Under the pieces are notes generated by a model. It made no database searches and was not told the DNA's origin. It saw only the letters and a list, made by a program, of their open reading frames with translations. From positions 16,564-80,563 of the forward strand of contig DATBRV010000009.1 in the NCBI GenBank assembly GCA_036560145.1: a stretch of DNA of 64,000 nt, given 5' to 3'. Below are positions 16,793-25,016 of this stretch, piece after piece (position 1 is the first letter of the stretch; every line of letters begins with the position of its first letter). The translations under genes were made by a program, and so were the position numbers. The DNA comes from DATBRV01 sp036560145 (GTDB taxonomy: Bacteria > Myxococcota_A > UBA9160 > SMWR01).

Positions 16793-17410
16793 ATGCCGTC
16801 GATCGCCGAGATCCGCCGCCGCCTGGCCGCGCACCGCCCGGCCATGCTTCCGGTTGCGGGCCGGCGTCAGGCCGCCGTGGCGATGGTGCTGCGCGACGCC
16901 GGCCCGGCGCCCGAGGTGCTCTTCATCGAGCGCGCGAGCCATCCCGGCGACCCCTGGTCGGGGCACATGGCCTTCCCGGGCGGCCGCGTCGACCCCGGGG
17001 ATCCGGACCCGCGCGCCGCCGCCGAGCGGGAGACGCTCGAAGAGGTGGGCCTCGCGCTGGCGCACGCCGAGCCGCTCGGCCGCCTCGACGACATGAGCGG
17101 CCACCACGCCGCCGGCGCCGATTCGCTGCTGATCTCCGCCTTCGTCTACCGGACCCCGGGCGCGGGCGTGCTGGTGCCGAACCACGAGGTGCGCGAGGCC
17201 TTCTGGTTTCCGTTGGCGTCGCTGCTCGAGCCCGCCCGCTTCGTCGAGCGCTCGGTGGCTCGCGGGGAGAGCTTCCGCTTTCCCGGGATCCTCGTCGGCG
17301 AGCCCGACCGCCACGTGGTCTGGGGACTCACCTACCGATTCCTCGAGACCTTCTTCCAGATCGTCGGCCGCCCGCTGCCGGATCGCTGGAGCGAGCGGCG
17401 AGCGGGCTAA
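16793..17410 (+). CDS. Nudix hydrolase, CoA pyrophosphatase-like
   Basis: The 205-residue protein has HMAFPGGRVDPGD followed by RETLEEVGL. These are a Nudix box and the UPF0035-type signature found in CoA diphosphatases (NudL/YeaB). The family hydrolyses CoA or related nucleotide diphosphates to 3',5'-ADP and 4'-phosphopantetheine. The ATG lies 27 bp from the divergent DUF6178 start. The stop TAA overlaps the stop of the convergent ATP-grasp gene (CTAA), leaving no room for a terminator. Confidence 0.82.
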   Translation: MPSIAEIRRRLAAHRPAMLPVAGRRQAAVAMVLRDAGPAPEVLFIERASHPGDPWSGHMAFPGGRVDPGDPDPRAAAERETLEEVGLALAHAEPLGRLDDMSGHHAAGADSLLISAFVYRTPGAGVLVPNHEVREAFWFPLASLLEPARFVERSVARGESFRFPGILVGEPDRHVVWGLTYRFLETFFQIVGRPLPDRWSERRAG

Positions 17411-18429
17411 CGCAACGCCTCCAGGAAATCGCCGAGATCGCGGATGAAGCCGCGATAGCGGCGCTCGAAGCCGCGCTGCCAGGGCAGCAGGTAGCTGCGG
17501 CGCAGCGGCAGATAGAAGAACGGATTCGCCTCCCAGAGCACGACGCCGCCGTCCGCGGTGCTGGCGTAGTCGATGCCGCAGACGTCGAGGCCGAGCGCCT
17601 TGGCGGCGTGGCGCATCACGTCGTGATGCTCTCCCCCCGTCCTCCACCACGCGAGGTCGGCGCGGACGCAGGCCCGCACCTCGCCGCGAAGGCCGTAGCC
17701 GGCCTTGCGCCAGCCCGTCGGCGGACGGAATGTGCAGGTCTTGAGGCTCACGATCGGGCTCTCCGAGAACAGCACGGAGCGCGGCGAGACCAGCTCGCCC
17801 AGCACGAGCGCGCGCTTCTTGTGGAAGAAGCGCGACCACACGCTGCCGGGCCGCCGGGCGCCAAAGCCCGCCCGGGTGTCCACGAACTCGGCGATCGCGC
17901 CCGGATAGGCGATCTTCCGCCGGTCGAGACTGCGCCGCGCCTCGGCGCCCGACGCGAAGACCCACATCCCCCGCTGCGCGTGCAGGTGCTCGGCCTTGAG
18001 CAGGACCGGGCCGTCGAACCCCGCGAGCTTCTCCTCCAGCTCCGAGCGGTCCGCGAAGGCGACGTGCCGCGGTGTCGGAATGCCGGCCTCCGCCCAGCGG
18101 CGCGCCTGTTCGCTCTTGATGGTGTGCGAGAGCGCCTCTGGCGGGTTCGCGAGGCGGATGCCGCGGGCCTGCGCCCGTTGCGCGATCTCCTGCGCCTCCT
18201 CGAAGCAGGCCGGATAGCGCTCGCGCAGCGGGTCGGCGAGCCAGAAGAAGACGGCGCGAACGCCCGCGAGATCCGGCGTCGGGCCGCCGCCGGTCTCGTG
18301 GAATCGGATCGCGGCCGGCAGCTGCGGCCTCTCCACGGCCAGCCGCTGGAGCGCCGGCTCCAGCGTCACGACCTCGCGGCCGCGGCCGGGCCCGTGCCGG
18401 ACGATCAGCACGTCCCCCCGGCGCGTCAT
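17407..18429 (-). CDS. ATP-grasp domain protein paired with DUF3326
   Basis: The 340-residue protein has an N-terminal pre-ATP-grasp region, the central ATP-binding region with VLLKAEHLHAQRGMWVF, and a C-terminal metal-binding segment GIDYASTADGGVVLWEANPFF. This is the RimK/glutathione-synthetase type of ATP-grasp fold, which joins a carboxylate to an amine or thiol through an acyl-phosphate. It begins 2 bp after the DUF3326 stop codon and must be co-expressed with it. No substrate can be named. It is not a biotin carboxylase or D-Ala ligase by its motifs. Confidence 0.8.
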   Translation of the reverse strand: MTRRGDVLIVRHGPGRGREVVTLEPALQRLAVERPQLPAAIRFHETGGGPTPDLAGVRAVFFWLADPLRERYPACFEEAQEIAQRAQARGIRLANPPEALSHTIKSEQARRWAEAGIPTPRHVAFADRSELEEKLAGFDGPVLLKAEHLHAQRGMWVFASGAEARRSLDRRKIAYPGAIAEFVDTRAGFGARRPGSVWSRFFHKKRALVLGELVSPRSVLFSESPIVSLKTCTFRPPTGWRKAGYGLRGEVRACVRADLAWWRTGGEHHDVMRHAAKALGLDVCGIDYASTADGGVVLWEANPFFYLPLRRSYLLPWQRGFERRYRGFIRDLGDFLEALR

Positions 18430-18431
18430 GT

Positions 18432-19733
18432 TCAGATCCGCCGCGCCGTGCCGAGCGGGCGCCGGAGCGCGGCGGGCGCAATTCCCTCGCGCAGCGCCAG
18501 CAGCAGGCCGGCCGCCTCCAGGTAGGACTCCACCTCGATCACGTTCGGCATGCCGAGCCGGTCGTTGCCGACGCGGAGCACGCTCGTGTTCTCGCGCACC
18601 GCGATCAGCGGGATTCCGTTCCATTCGGCGGCCAGCGCGGGGATGCCGCCGAGCGCGCCCGCGGGCGCCACCACCGCGCCGACGTTCTCGAGCGTGATCC
18701 AGCCCGGCCGGGACGCCTCCAGCGATTCCAGCACGCGCAGCCGCGGCGCGCGGTGCAGGCCCTTCAGCACGCAGAAGTAGTGCGGCGCCGAGAGGAACTC
18801 CGCCGCGGCGCGGGGGTTCGCGGTGTCAGGTCGTTTCAGGTCCTGGTAGTACGGAAGCGGCGCGTGGGCGGTGGGCACGCGGAAGAGCTTCGAGATCAGG
18901 TGCGTGATGATCGCCTCGACTCCGCCGGAGGGGTTCGGGGTTTCGCCGCGCTGGTGCCGCGCGAACATCTCCCCGGTGACGCCGTGGATCACGGAAACGC
19001 CGCCCACGGCGTCGCAGCCGCTCGCGAGCAGCCGCTCCACGCCCTCCACCAGCGTCTCGGGGTTCCGCAGCGTGCCGACCGCGCAGCCGGACTCCGACCA
19101 CGCGATCTCGACGCCCATCTCCTGATCCAGGACCGTGTAGGTCTCGCAATCCACGCCCTTCACGGCCAGCGCGGCGTGCAGGGCGTGGATCACCATGTCG
19201 AGGTGCTTCGCGCCCGTCGGGTCGACGAAGCTGCCGATCCGGTTGGCGGCGACCGGGTCGAGGGCAAGGTGGCCGAGCAGGAAATCGTCGAGCGAACGGC
19301 CTTCGACGTAGAGCACGTTCGCCGCCAGCTCGTTCAGCTCCGAGGCGTTCACCGCGTTCGGGTGCGTCACCAGCAGATCCGAAGCGGCGGCGAGCAGGTT
19401 GCTGGCGGGTGCGGCGTCGCCCGCGAAGCCTCCGATCTCGCAGCCGATGCCCGTCGGCACGATCTGCACGACCGCGAACGGTCGCGCCTGCCGCTGGCGC
19501 CGGCGCGCCTCCAGGATCTCGCTGCGCGCGAGCCGCGCGAGGATCCGCTCGTCCGGGGCGCAGCGCACGACGGTGGCCTCGACGCGCGCCTCGCCGCCGT
19601 CCAGCGCGGCGATCGCGAAGCGCAGCGGGAACGCTCCGTCGCCCAGCTGCGAGGCGAGCCCGCGCGCGAGATGCGGAAGCCAGGGGCCCGCGGGCCGGCC
19701 GGGCAGGCGCAGCGAGAGGTTCTCGATCCGCAC
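18432..19733 (-). CDS. DUF3326 family protein
   Basis: GTG start, 433 residues. The conserved block VVQIVPTGIGCEIGGFAGDA and the segment LLVTHPNAVNASELNE identify DUF3326, a family with no assigned reaction. There is no signal peptide or membrane segment, so it is cytoplasmic. Glycine-rich turns and conserved Asn, Glu and Cys residues look like an enzyme active site. It is preceded at 80 bp by an ACT-domain regulator and followed at 2 bp by an ATP-grasp enzyme, all on the minus strand, which suggests a small biosynthetic operon. Confidence 0.8.
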   Translation of the reverse strand: MRIENLSLRLPGRPAGPWLPHLARGLASQLGDGAFPLRFAIAALDGGEARVEATVVRCAPDERILARLARSEILEARRRQRQARPFAVVQIVPTGIGCEIGGFAGDAAPASNLLAAASDLLVTHPNAVNASELNELAANVLYVEGRSLDDFLLGHLALDPVAANRIGSFVDPTGAKHLDMVIHALHAALAVKGVDCETYTVLDQEMGVEIAWSESGCAVGTLRNPETLVEGVERLLASGCDAVGGVSVIHGVTGEMFARHQRGETPNPSGGVEAIITHLISKLFRVPTAHAPLPYYQDLKRPDTANPRAAAEFLSAPHYFCVLKGLHRAPRLRVLESLEASRPGWITLENVGAVVAPAGALGGIPALAAEWNGIPLIAVRENTSVLRVGNDRLGMPNVIEVESYLEAAGLLLALREGIAPAALRRPLGTARRI

Positions 19734-19813
19734 GCGCTAGGCCCCCGGCCGGACGCCCGCGGCGAAGACGAGGCTCCACTGCATGCGCGCGCGAATGCGA
19801 TCCGGAGCGGCGT

Positions 19814-20362
19814 TCACGGCTTCGGAAGCGCCGGCATCACCGCGACGTCGATCACCAGGCGGTCGGCTTCGCGTTCGAGGGCGTCGCGCAGCGCGCGTAT
19901 CTCGAGTGTGTCGGGCACCTCGACGCGCAGCGACATCTCGTAGTGGGGCGAGCCGCCGGGCCCCGGGCGGCTCGTGCTCGAGAGCTCGGCGATGTTGACG
20001 CCGCGATCGGCGAGCACGCGGCAGAGCCCTGCCACGATCCCGGCGCGGTCTTCGCCGGCCGCCTCGACCCGGTAGAGCTTGGTGCCCGGGGCGGGCACGG
20101 GAGGCCGGCGCTCGCCTTCCAGCGAGCGCAGCAGGATGGTGAGGCCGTGATCGCGCTCGAGCCGCTTCGCGCCGACCGCGATCCGATCCGCCGTGTCCGG
20201 GGCGGAGGTGGAGCAGAGCAGGATCACGGCGAAATCGGTTCCCAGGATCGTCATGCGCGAATCCTCGAGATTCGCGCCGCAGTCGTAGATCAGGCTCGCG
20301 AGCTCGGCGACCAGGCCGGGCCGGTCGCTGCCGATCGCGGAGAGGAGGATCCACCGCTTCAT
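19814..20362 (-). CDS. Double-ACT-domain protein, GcvR-like
   Basis: The 182-residue protein consists of two ACT domains (about 3-80 and 95-175), with DRPGLVAELASLIYDCGANL and DRAGIVAGLCRVLADRGVNI as the equivalent first helices. GcvR of E. coli has this layout and represses glycine-cleavage genes together with GcvA. ACT domains usually bind amino acids. ATG 20362 is chosen over GTG 20368 because GAGGTG sits at SD distance. Given the neighbours, control of the DUF3326/ATP-grasp pair is an inference. Confidence 0.82.
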   Translation of the reverse strand: MKRWILLSAIGSDRPGLVAELASLIYDCGANLEDSRMTILGTDFAVILLCSTSAPDTADRIAVGAKRLERDHGLTILLRSLEGERRPPVPAPGTKLYRVEAAGEDRAGIVAGLCRVLADRGVNIAELSSTSRPGPGGSPHYEMSLRVEVPDTLEIRALRDALEREADRLVIDVAVMPALPKP

Positions 20363-20663
20363 CGTCACCTCGGGCCGTGTGCGGCGAGTGATACCCTCCG
20401 CCGGCGGTCCGCCGCAAGTCTCGCGTCTGCGCTCGCCGGCGGCTCGCGGCGATGTGGGCTGGGGGCTCGTCCTCGGGGTCGCCCGGGTCGAAGCCGGCGC
20501 AGCGCTGCACCGGGAGCGGCGGGTAGCGGCGATAGGCCGGGTCGGAATCGGCGCGCCGGCAGCGCCAGAAGCGCCCGCCGCGGGCGCTGCGCTGGAGCGC
20601 CGCGAAGCGGCAGCGCGTGCACAGCCCCACCCGCGCGCGCTCGCCGTTCGCGTTCGGTTCCAC
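20363..20663 (-). CDS. Small four-cysteine protein with unresolved 3' end
   Basis: From a GTG at 20663 the frame encodes a compact motif: Cys15-x2-Cys18, a WRC at Cys35, then YPPLPVQRCAGF with Cys55. This resembles small conserved zinc-ribbon-like hypothetical proteins of about 60-70 residues. Here the frame has no stop after the motif: it stays open to 19737, straight through the gcvR-like gene in another frame. Either the product has a long unrelated tail, a frameshift lies near 20450-20480, or the gene is decayed. The end given is where the gcvR-like gene begins and is arbitrary. Function unknown. Confidence 0.4.
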
Positions 20664-20689
20664 GGGCGATCAGTCTACAATCGGCGCCG

Positions 20690-21613
20690 ATGGGACGCCT
20701 CGGCGAGATCGCGCTCCGCCTGCAACGCGTGCTCGAGCTCGGCGAGCGGCTGCTGGCCGAGCTCGCCGGCGCCGGGCCGGATCCCGGGGCCTTCGAGCGC
20801 TGCCTCGCCTTCCGCTGGGAGGCGGACCGCGGGCCCGGCCGGCTCGCTCCGATCGCCGAGCCGCAGCTCTTCGACCTCGACGATCTGATCGGCGTCGAAC
20901 GTTCGCTCGCCAGGCTGCTCGCCAACACGGAGCAGTTCGTGCACGGGCTGCCGGCGAACCACGTGCTCCTCTTCGGCGAGCGCGGCACGGGAAAATCCTC
21001 GGCCGTGCGGGGGCTGGTGGCGCGCTTCGGCGGCCAGGGTCTGCGCGTGGTCGAGGTGCGCAAGGAGGACCTGCTGCACCTGCCGCGCGTGCTCGAAGCG
21101 CTGCGCGGCGCGCCCTTCCGCTTCCTGCTCTTCTGCGACGATCTCTCCTTCGACGCGGGCGAGACGCGCTACCGGGAGCTCAAGGCGGCGCTGGAGGGGA
21201 GCCTGCTCTCGCCGCCGTCCAACGTGCGCATCATCGCGACCAGCAACCGCCGCCACCTGCTGCCGGAGACCGCCGCCGACAATCTTGCGGCGCGCCTCGA
21301 CGAGGCGGGCGACCTGCACATGGGCGAGGTCGTCGACGAGAAGCTCGCGCTCTCGGACCGCTTCGGTCTGGTGCTCGGCTTCTACGGCTTCGACCAGGCC
21401 ACCTATCTCGCGATCGTGAACCGCTACGCGACACAGGCGGGGATCCTCGCACCACGCGAAGAGCTGCACGCGCAGGCCCTGCGCTTCGCGCTCGAGCGCT
21501 CCAGCCGCTCGGGGCGGACCGCGCGCCACTTCGTCGACGATCTCGCCGGCCGCGAGCGACTGGCGCGCGTCGTCGCGCCGACGCATGCTCCGAAGTCTTC
21601 CGACGGAGGGTGA
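20690..21613 (+). CDS. DUF815 family AAA ATPase
   Basis: The 307-residue protein has the DUF815 pattern: an N-terminal helical part, HVLLFGERGTGKSSAVRG (Walker A, 96-103), FLLFCDDLSFD (Walker B, about 143-153), and IIATSNRRHLLPE as sensor 1. DUF815 proteins are predicted AAA-type ATPases of unknown target. The next gene starts on the base after its stop codon, so the two are coupled. The upstream open frame is ignored because conserved sequence starts at this ATG. Confidence 0.85.
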   Translation: MGRLGEIALRLQRVLELGERLLAELAGAGPDPGAFERCLAFRWEADRGPGRLAPIAEPQLFDLDDLIGVERSLARLLANTEQFVHGLPANHVLLFGERGTGKSSAVRGLVARFGGQGLRVVEVRKEDLLHLPRVLEALRGAPFRFLLFCDDLSFDAGETRYRELKAALEGSLLSPPSNVRIIATSNRRHLLPETAADNLAARLDEAGDLHMGEVVDEKLALSDRFGLVLGFYGFDQATYLAIVNRYATQAGILAPREELHAQALRFALERSSRSGRTARHFVDDLAGRERLARVVAPTHAPKSSDGG

Positions 21614-22693
21614 ATGGAGAGCCCAGCCCTAGGACTCTCGCTGGTGGGCCTGTTCGCCGTTGCCGCGCTGCTTCTCGCCAACGCCTACTTCGTGGCGACC
21701 GAGTTCGCGCTGGTCGCGGTGCGGCGATCGCAAATCAAGGTGTGGGTCACCGAAGGGCGTCGTGGCGCCGGGGCCGTCGCGCTGGCCCTGGTCCGGCTCG
21801 ACGACGCGATCGCGGCGACGCAGCTCGGAATCACGCTCGCGAGCCTCGGGCTCGGCTGGGTCGGCGAGCCCGCGCTCGCCCACCTGATCGAGCCGATGCT
21901 GGCGTCGATCGGAATCGGCAGCCCGGTCGCGGTGCACGGCGTCGCGGTCGTGCTCGCCTTCGCGGTGATCACCTTCCTGCACGTCGTGGTCGGCGAGCTG
22001 GCGCCCAAGGCGCTCGCGCTCGACCACCCGGGACCGGTGGCGCTGGCCTGCGCCTACCCGCTGCTGATCTTCGGCCGCACCTTTCGCTGGGTCCTGTGGC
22101 TGATGAACGGCTCGGGCAACGCGCTGGTGCGATTGCTCGGCGTGCGGCCCACCGAGAAGCAGCGCATGGTGCACTCTCCCGAGGAGCTCTCGCTGCTGGT
22201 GTCGGAGGCGCACGAGGCGGGCGAGATCCGCCCCTACGCGGGCCGCATCCTCGCCAACGTCTTCCGCGTCTCGCGCATCAAGGTGCGCGACGTGATGATC
22301 CCGCGCGAGCGCGTGTTCGCGATTGACCGGCGGATCACCCCGGACGCGCTGCTCGACGCGATGCGCGAATCCGCCTACACGCGCATCCCGGTCTACGATG
22401 GCGATCTCGACCGCATCGTCGGGATCCTGCACACGAAGGATCTCTTCCACGTCTACGCGGAGAAGAGCGTCGTGATCCTCGCCGATGCGGTGCGGCCGGC
22501 GGTCGACATCCGGCCCGATCTGCCGCTGATGGACGCGCTGCGCGGGTTCCGGCGCGGGCGCAAGCACCTCGCGATCGTGCGCGATCCGGGCGGGCCGGTG
22601 CTGGGCGTATGCACGCTCGAGGACATCCTCGAGGAGATCGTCGGCGAGATCGAGGACGAGCACGACGAGCCGACCGCGGCCGGCGGGGAGTAG
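21614..22693 (+). CDS. CNNM/hemolysin-family protein (DUF21 + CBS pair)
   Basis: The 359-residue protein has a DUF21 membrane domain (about 1-150, three to four segments, with ANAYFVATEFALVAVRRS and GELAPKALAL) and two CBS repeats (about 205-345: VRDVMIPR and the DLFHVY/LGVCTLEDILEEIVGEIEDE end). The CorC_HlyC C-terminal domain seen in many relatives is missing. Homologues (CNNM, MpfA) are linked to magnesium export. It starts immediately after the DUF815 stop codon. Confidence 0.88.
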   Translation: MESPALGLSLVGLFAVAALLLANAYFVATEFALVAVRRSQIKVWVTEGRRGAGAVALALVRLDDAIAATQLGITLASLGLGWVGEPALAHLIEPMLASIGIGSPVAVHGVAVVLAFAVITFLHVVVGELAPKALALDHPGPVALACAYPLLIFGRTFRWVLWLMNGSGNALVRLLGVRPTEKQRMVHSPEELSLLVSEAHEAGEIRPYAGRILANVFRVSRIKVRDVMIPRERVFAIDRRITPDALLDAMRESAYTRIPVYDGDLDRIVGILHTKDLFHVYAEKSVVILADAVRPAVDIRPDLPLMDALRGFRRGRKHLAIVRDPGGPVLGVCTLEDILEEIVGEIEDEHDEPTAAGGE

Positions 22694-22713
22694 GGGGACG
22701 GAGCAACGTCCCC
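22694..22713 (+). terminator. Hairpin between convergent genes
   Basis: GGGGACG, loop GAGCAA, CGTCCCC: a perfect 7-bp stem that starts right after the CNNM-type stop codon and ends 6 bp before the convergent synthase stop. It is followed by GCTCTTCT, with few U residues. Probably bidirectional. Confidence 0.6.
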
Positions 22714-22719
22714 GCTCTT

Positions 22720-23907
22720 CTACCTCAGGATCCCCATCTCGCGGCCCACCTTGCGCAGGGCGGCGAGCGAGCGGTCGAGGTGCTCGCGGGTGTGGGTCGC
22801 CATGTAGGAGGTGCGGATCATGGCGCGGCCCGGCGGCACCGCCGGCGAGACGACCGGATTCGCGAAGACGCCCTCTTCCTGGAGCCGCAGGGTCATCGTG
22901 TAGGCGTCCATGTCCTCGCCGACGACGATCGGGATCACCGGCGAGGCCGACGCGCCGGTGTCGTAGCCCATGCCGGCCAGCTCCTTCTTCATGAAGTGGG
23001 TGTTCTCCCACAGGCGCTTGCGGCGGTCGGGCTCGCGCTCGATCAGCTCGAGGGCCTTCAGGGCGGCGGCCACCGAGACGGGAGGCGGCGCGGCGGAGAA
23101 GATCTCGGCCCGCGCGTTGTGCTTGATGTGCTCGATCACGCGCGCATTGCCGGCGACGAAGCCGCCGATCGCGGCGAGCGACTTCGAGAAGGTGCCCATC
23201 ACGAGGTCGACCTCGTGCTCCAGCCCGAAGTGCTCGGGCGTGCCGCGGCCGTTCTCGCCGAAGACGCCGAGGCCGTGCGCGTCGTCGACCATCAGCCGCG
23301 CGTTGTGGCGGTTCTTGCGCTCCACGATCGCCGGCAGGTCCGCGAGATCCCCCTCCATCGAGAACACGCCGTCGATCACGATCAGCTTGCCCTTGTCCGG
23401 GCCCGCCACCCGCAGCTTCTTCTCGAGATCGTCCATGTCGTTGTGGCGGTACTTGTAGGTCTTGCCGAAGCCGAGGCGGCAGCCGTCTATGATGCAGGCG
23501 TGGTCGAGCGCGTCGAGGATCGCGACGTCCGAGCGATCGAGCAGGCAGGAGAGGACGCCCAGGTTGACCTGGAAGCCGGTGGAGAAGGTGAGCGCCGCTT
23601 CGCGCCCCATGAACTCCGCCAGGCGCTCCTCGAGCTGGACGTGGATCTCGAGCGTGCCGTTCAGCAGCCGGGAGCCCGCACAGCCGGTGCCGTAGAGCGC
23701 GAGGGCCGCGGCCGCCGCCGCCTTGACCTCGGGATGGTTCGTGAGGCCCAGGTAGTTGTTCGACCCCAGCATCACCAGCTCGCGCCCCTCGTGGAGCACG
23801 ACCGGATCCTGCGCCGACTGGATCACCCGGTAGTAGGGATAGACGCCCGCCGCCCGCATTTCGTCGGTACGGATCGCCGACTCGGAGCACTTCTGGAAAA
23901 CGTCCAC
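22720..23907 (-). CDS. Alpha-oxoamine synthase-family PLP enzyme (serine palmitoyltransferase/KBL-like)
   Basis: GTG start with GGGAGG upstream, 395 residues. It has SNNYLGL near residue 49, His136 (LDHACIIDG) to stack on PLP, VDDAHGLGVFG, and Lys242 in GTFSKSLAAIGGF. The family condenses an amino acid with an acyl-CoA or acyl-ACP: glycine C-acetyltransferase, AONS (BioF) or serine palmitoyltransferase. No bioA/B/D or tdh gene is nearby, while outer-membrane lipid transport genes follow. That makes a long-chain base synthase (SPT-like) plausible but unproven. Confidence 0.85.
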   Translation of the reverse strand: MDVFQKCSESAIRTDEMRAAGVYPYYRVIQSAQDPVVLHEGRELVMLGSNNYLGLTNHPEVKAAAAAALALYGTGCAGSRLLNGTLEIHVQLEERLAEFMGREAALTFSTGFQVNLGVLSCLLDRSDVAILDALDHACIIDGCRLGFGKTYKYRHNDMDDLEKKLRVAGPDKGKLIVIDGVFSMEGDLADLPAIVERKNRHNARLMVDDAHGLGVFGENGRGTPEHFGLEHEVDLVMGTFSKSLAAIGGFVAGNARVIEHIKHNARAEIFSAAPPPVSVAAALKALELIEREPDRRKRLWENTHFMKKELAGMGYDTGASASPVIPIVVGEDMDAYTMTLRLQEEGVFANPVVSPAVPPGRAMIRTSYMATHTREHLDRSLAALRKVGREMGILR

Positions 23908-23956
23908 GCCGTCGCCTCCCTCGAGCTGTTGCTGGCCTGGCCTACGGGGGGTTGTT

Positions 23957-24010
23957 TCGTCGAGCAGGGGGCTCGGATTGATGTCGTCGAGCTGGGGGCC
24001 CGACTTGAAG
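23957..24010. repeat. Two imperfect 27-bp tandem repeats upstream of mlaA
   Basis: Copies 23957-23983 and 23984-24010 both begin TCGTCGAGC, continue NGGGGGCNCG and agree at about 22 of 27 positions. They lie in the 298-bp divergent region between the synthase and mlaA genes. They may be a pair of binding sites or a recent duplication. The rest of that region shows no other gene. Confidence 0.5.
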
Positions 24011-24205
24011 CCAGCGATGAGCGGGCCGAGTTTACCTCACGCCGGTCGGGCCCGTCACGGGGCTTCGTGCCCCGCGGGAAATCAGGATCCAGCTGGGATG
24101 GCGTCTGGTCAGGCCGGGATCCGGCTCGTAGACTCCGCGCCTTGCTGCGGCGATCGCCCGGGTGCGGCGATGTCCACCTTATTCCGTACCGGGGGCGGAG
24201 GCAGG

Positions 24206-25009
24206 ATGCGCGTGACGATCGGCCGGGCCGCGCACGCCGCCCTGCTCGGCCTCGCGCTGCTCGCCGCGCCCGCGTCGGCGGACGACCTCGATCCCGCCGC
24301 CGACCCCCTCCTGGGCGATGATTTCGCCGAGGAGTACCGCGCCGAGCTGGGCGCCTCCGTCCCCGACCCGATCGAGCCGCTGAATCGCAAGTTCTTCGTC
24401 TTCAACGATCAGCTCGACCAGCACATCCTGCTGCCGGTGACGAAGGCCTACCAGTTCGTGGTCCCCTCACCGGTCCGCGCCAGCATCCGGCGCGCCTTCC
24501 GCAATCTCCAGGCCCCGGTCTACTTCGTGAACAACCTGCTCCAGCTGCGCTTCCTCGACGCCGCCCAGACGGCCGGGGCCTTCGCGCTGAACACGACCGC
24601 CGGCTTCGGGGGGTTCTTCAACGCCGGCATCGAAGCCGGCCTCGAGATGCACCCCGCCGACTTCGGCCAGACGCTGGGAATGTTCGGCGTGCAGAGCGGC
24701 CCCTATCTGGTCATCCCGGTGCTCGGCCCGAGCACCCTGCGCGACGGCTTCGGAGACCTGGTCGACCGCGCCTTCGACCCGCTCACCTACCTGCTCGGGA
24801 TGGGCGACCTGATCTTCCTCGGCGGCAGCAGCGGGTTCGTGACGCGCGAGGCCAACGCCAAGGCGATCGAGGCGCTGCGCGGCTCGTCGGTGGACTACTA
24901 CGCGGCGATGCGCAGCGCGTTCACCCAGAACCGCGAGTCCCGCATCGCGGAGCTGCGCGCGCAACTGTGCTGGAACCAGAAGCCGGAAGAGCCCGCGGCC
25001 GCCGAGTGA
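24206..25009 (+). CDS. mlaA: MlaA (VacJ) outer-membrane lipid-asymmetry protein
   Basis: The 267-residue protein starts with a signal peptide (1-25, ending PASA before DDL) and carries the signature DPIEPLNRKFFVFND (about 54-68). GGAGGCAGG precedes ATG 24206; the open frame upstream is not conserved. There is no lipobox cysteine, unlike E. coli MlaA. MlaA removes misplaced phospholipids from the outer leaflet and passes them to MlaC. Its stop codon and the convergent mlaC stop codon share the palindrome TGATCGATCA. Confidence 0.9.
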   Translation: MRVTIGRAAHAALLGLALLAAPASADDLDPAADPLLGDDFAEEYRAELGASVPDPIEPLNRKFFVFNDQLDQHILLPVTKAYQFVVPSPVRASIRRAFRNLQAPVYFVNNLLQLRFLDAAQTAGAFALNTTAGFGGFFNAGIEAGLEMHPADFGQTLGMFGVQSGPYLVIPVLGPSTLRDGFGDLVDRAFDPLTYLLGMGDLIFLGGSSGFVTREANAKAIEALRGSSVDYYAAMRSAFTQNRESRIAELRAQLCWNQKPEEPAAAE

Positions 25010-25016
25010 TCGATCA
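25007..25016. other. 10-bp palindrome holding both stop codons of convergent mlaA and mlaC
   Basis: TGATCGATCA: the first three bases are the mlaA stop and the last three, read on the other strand, are the mlaC-like stop. No stronger terminator lies between these genes. Confidence 0.6.
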
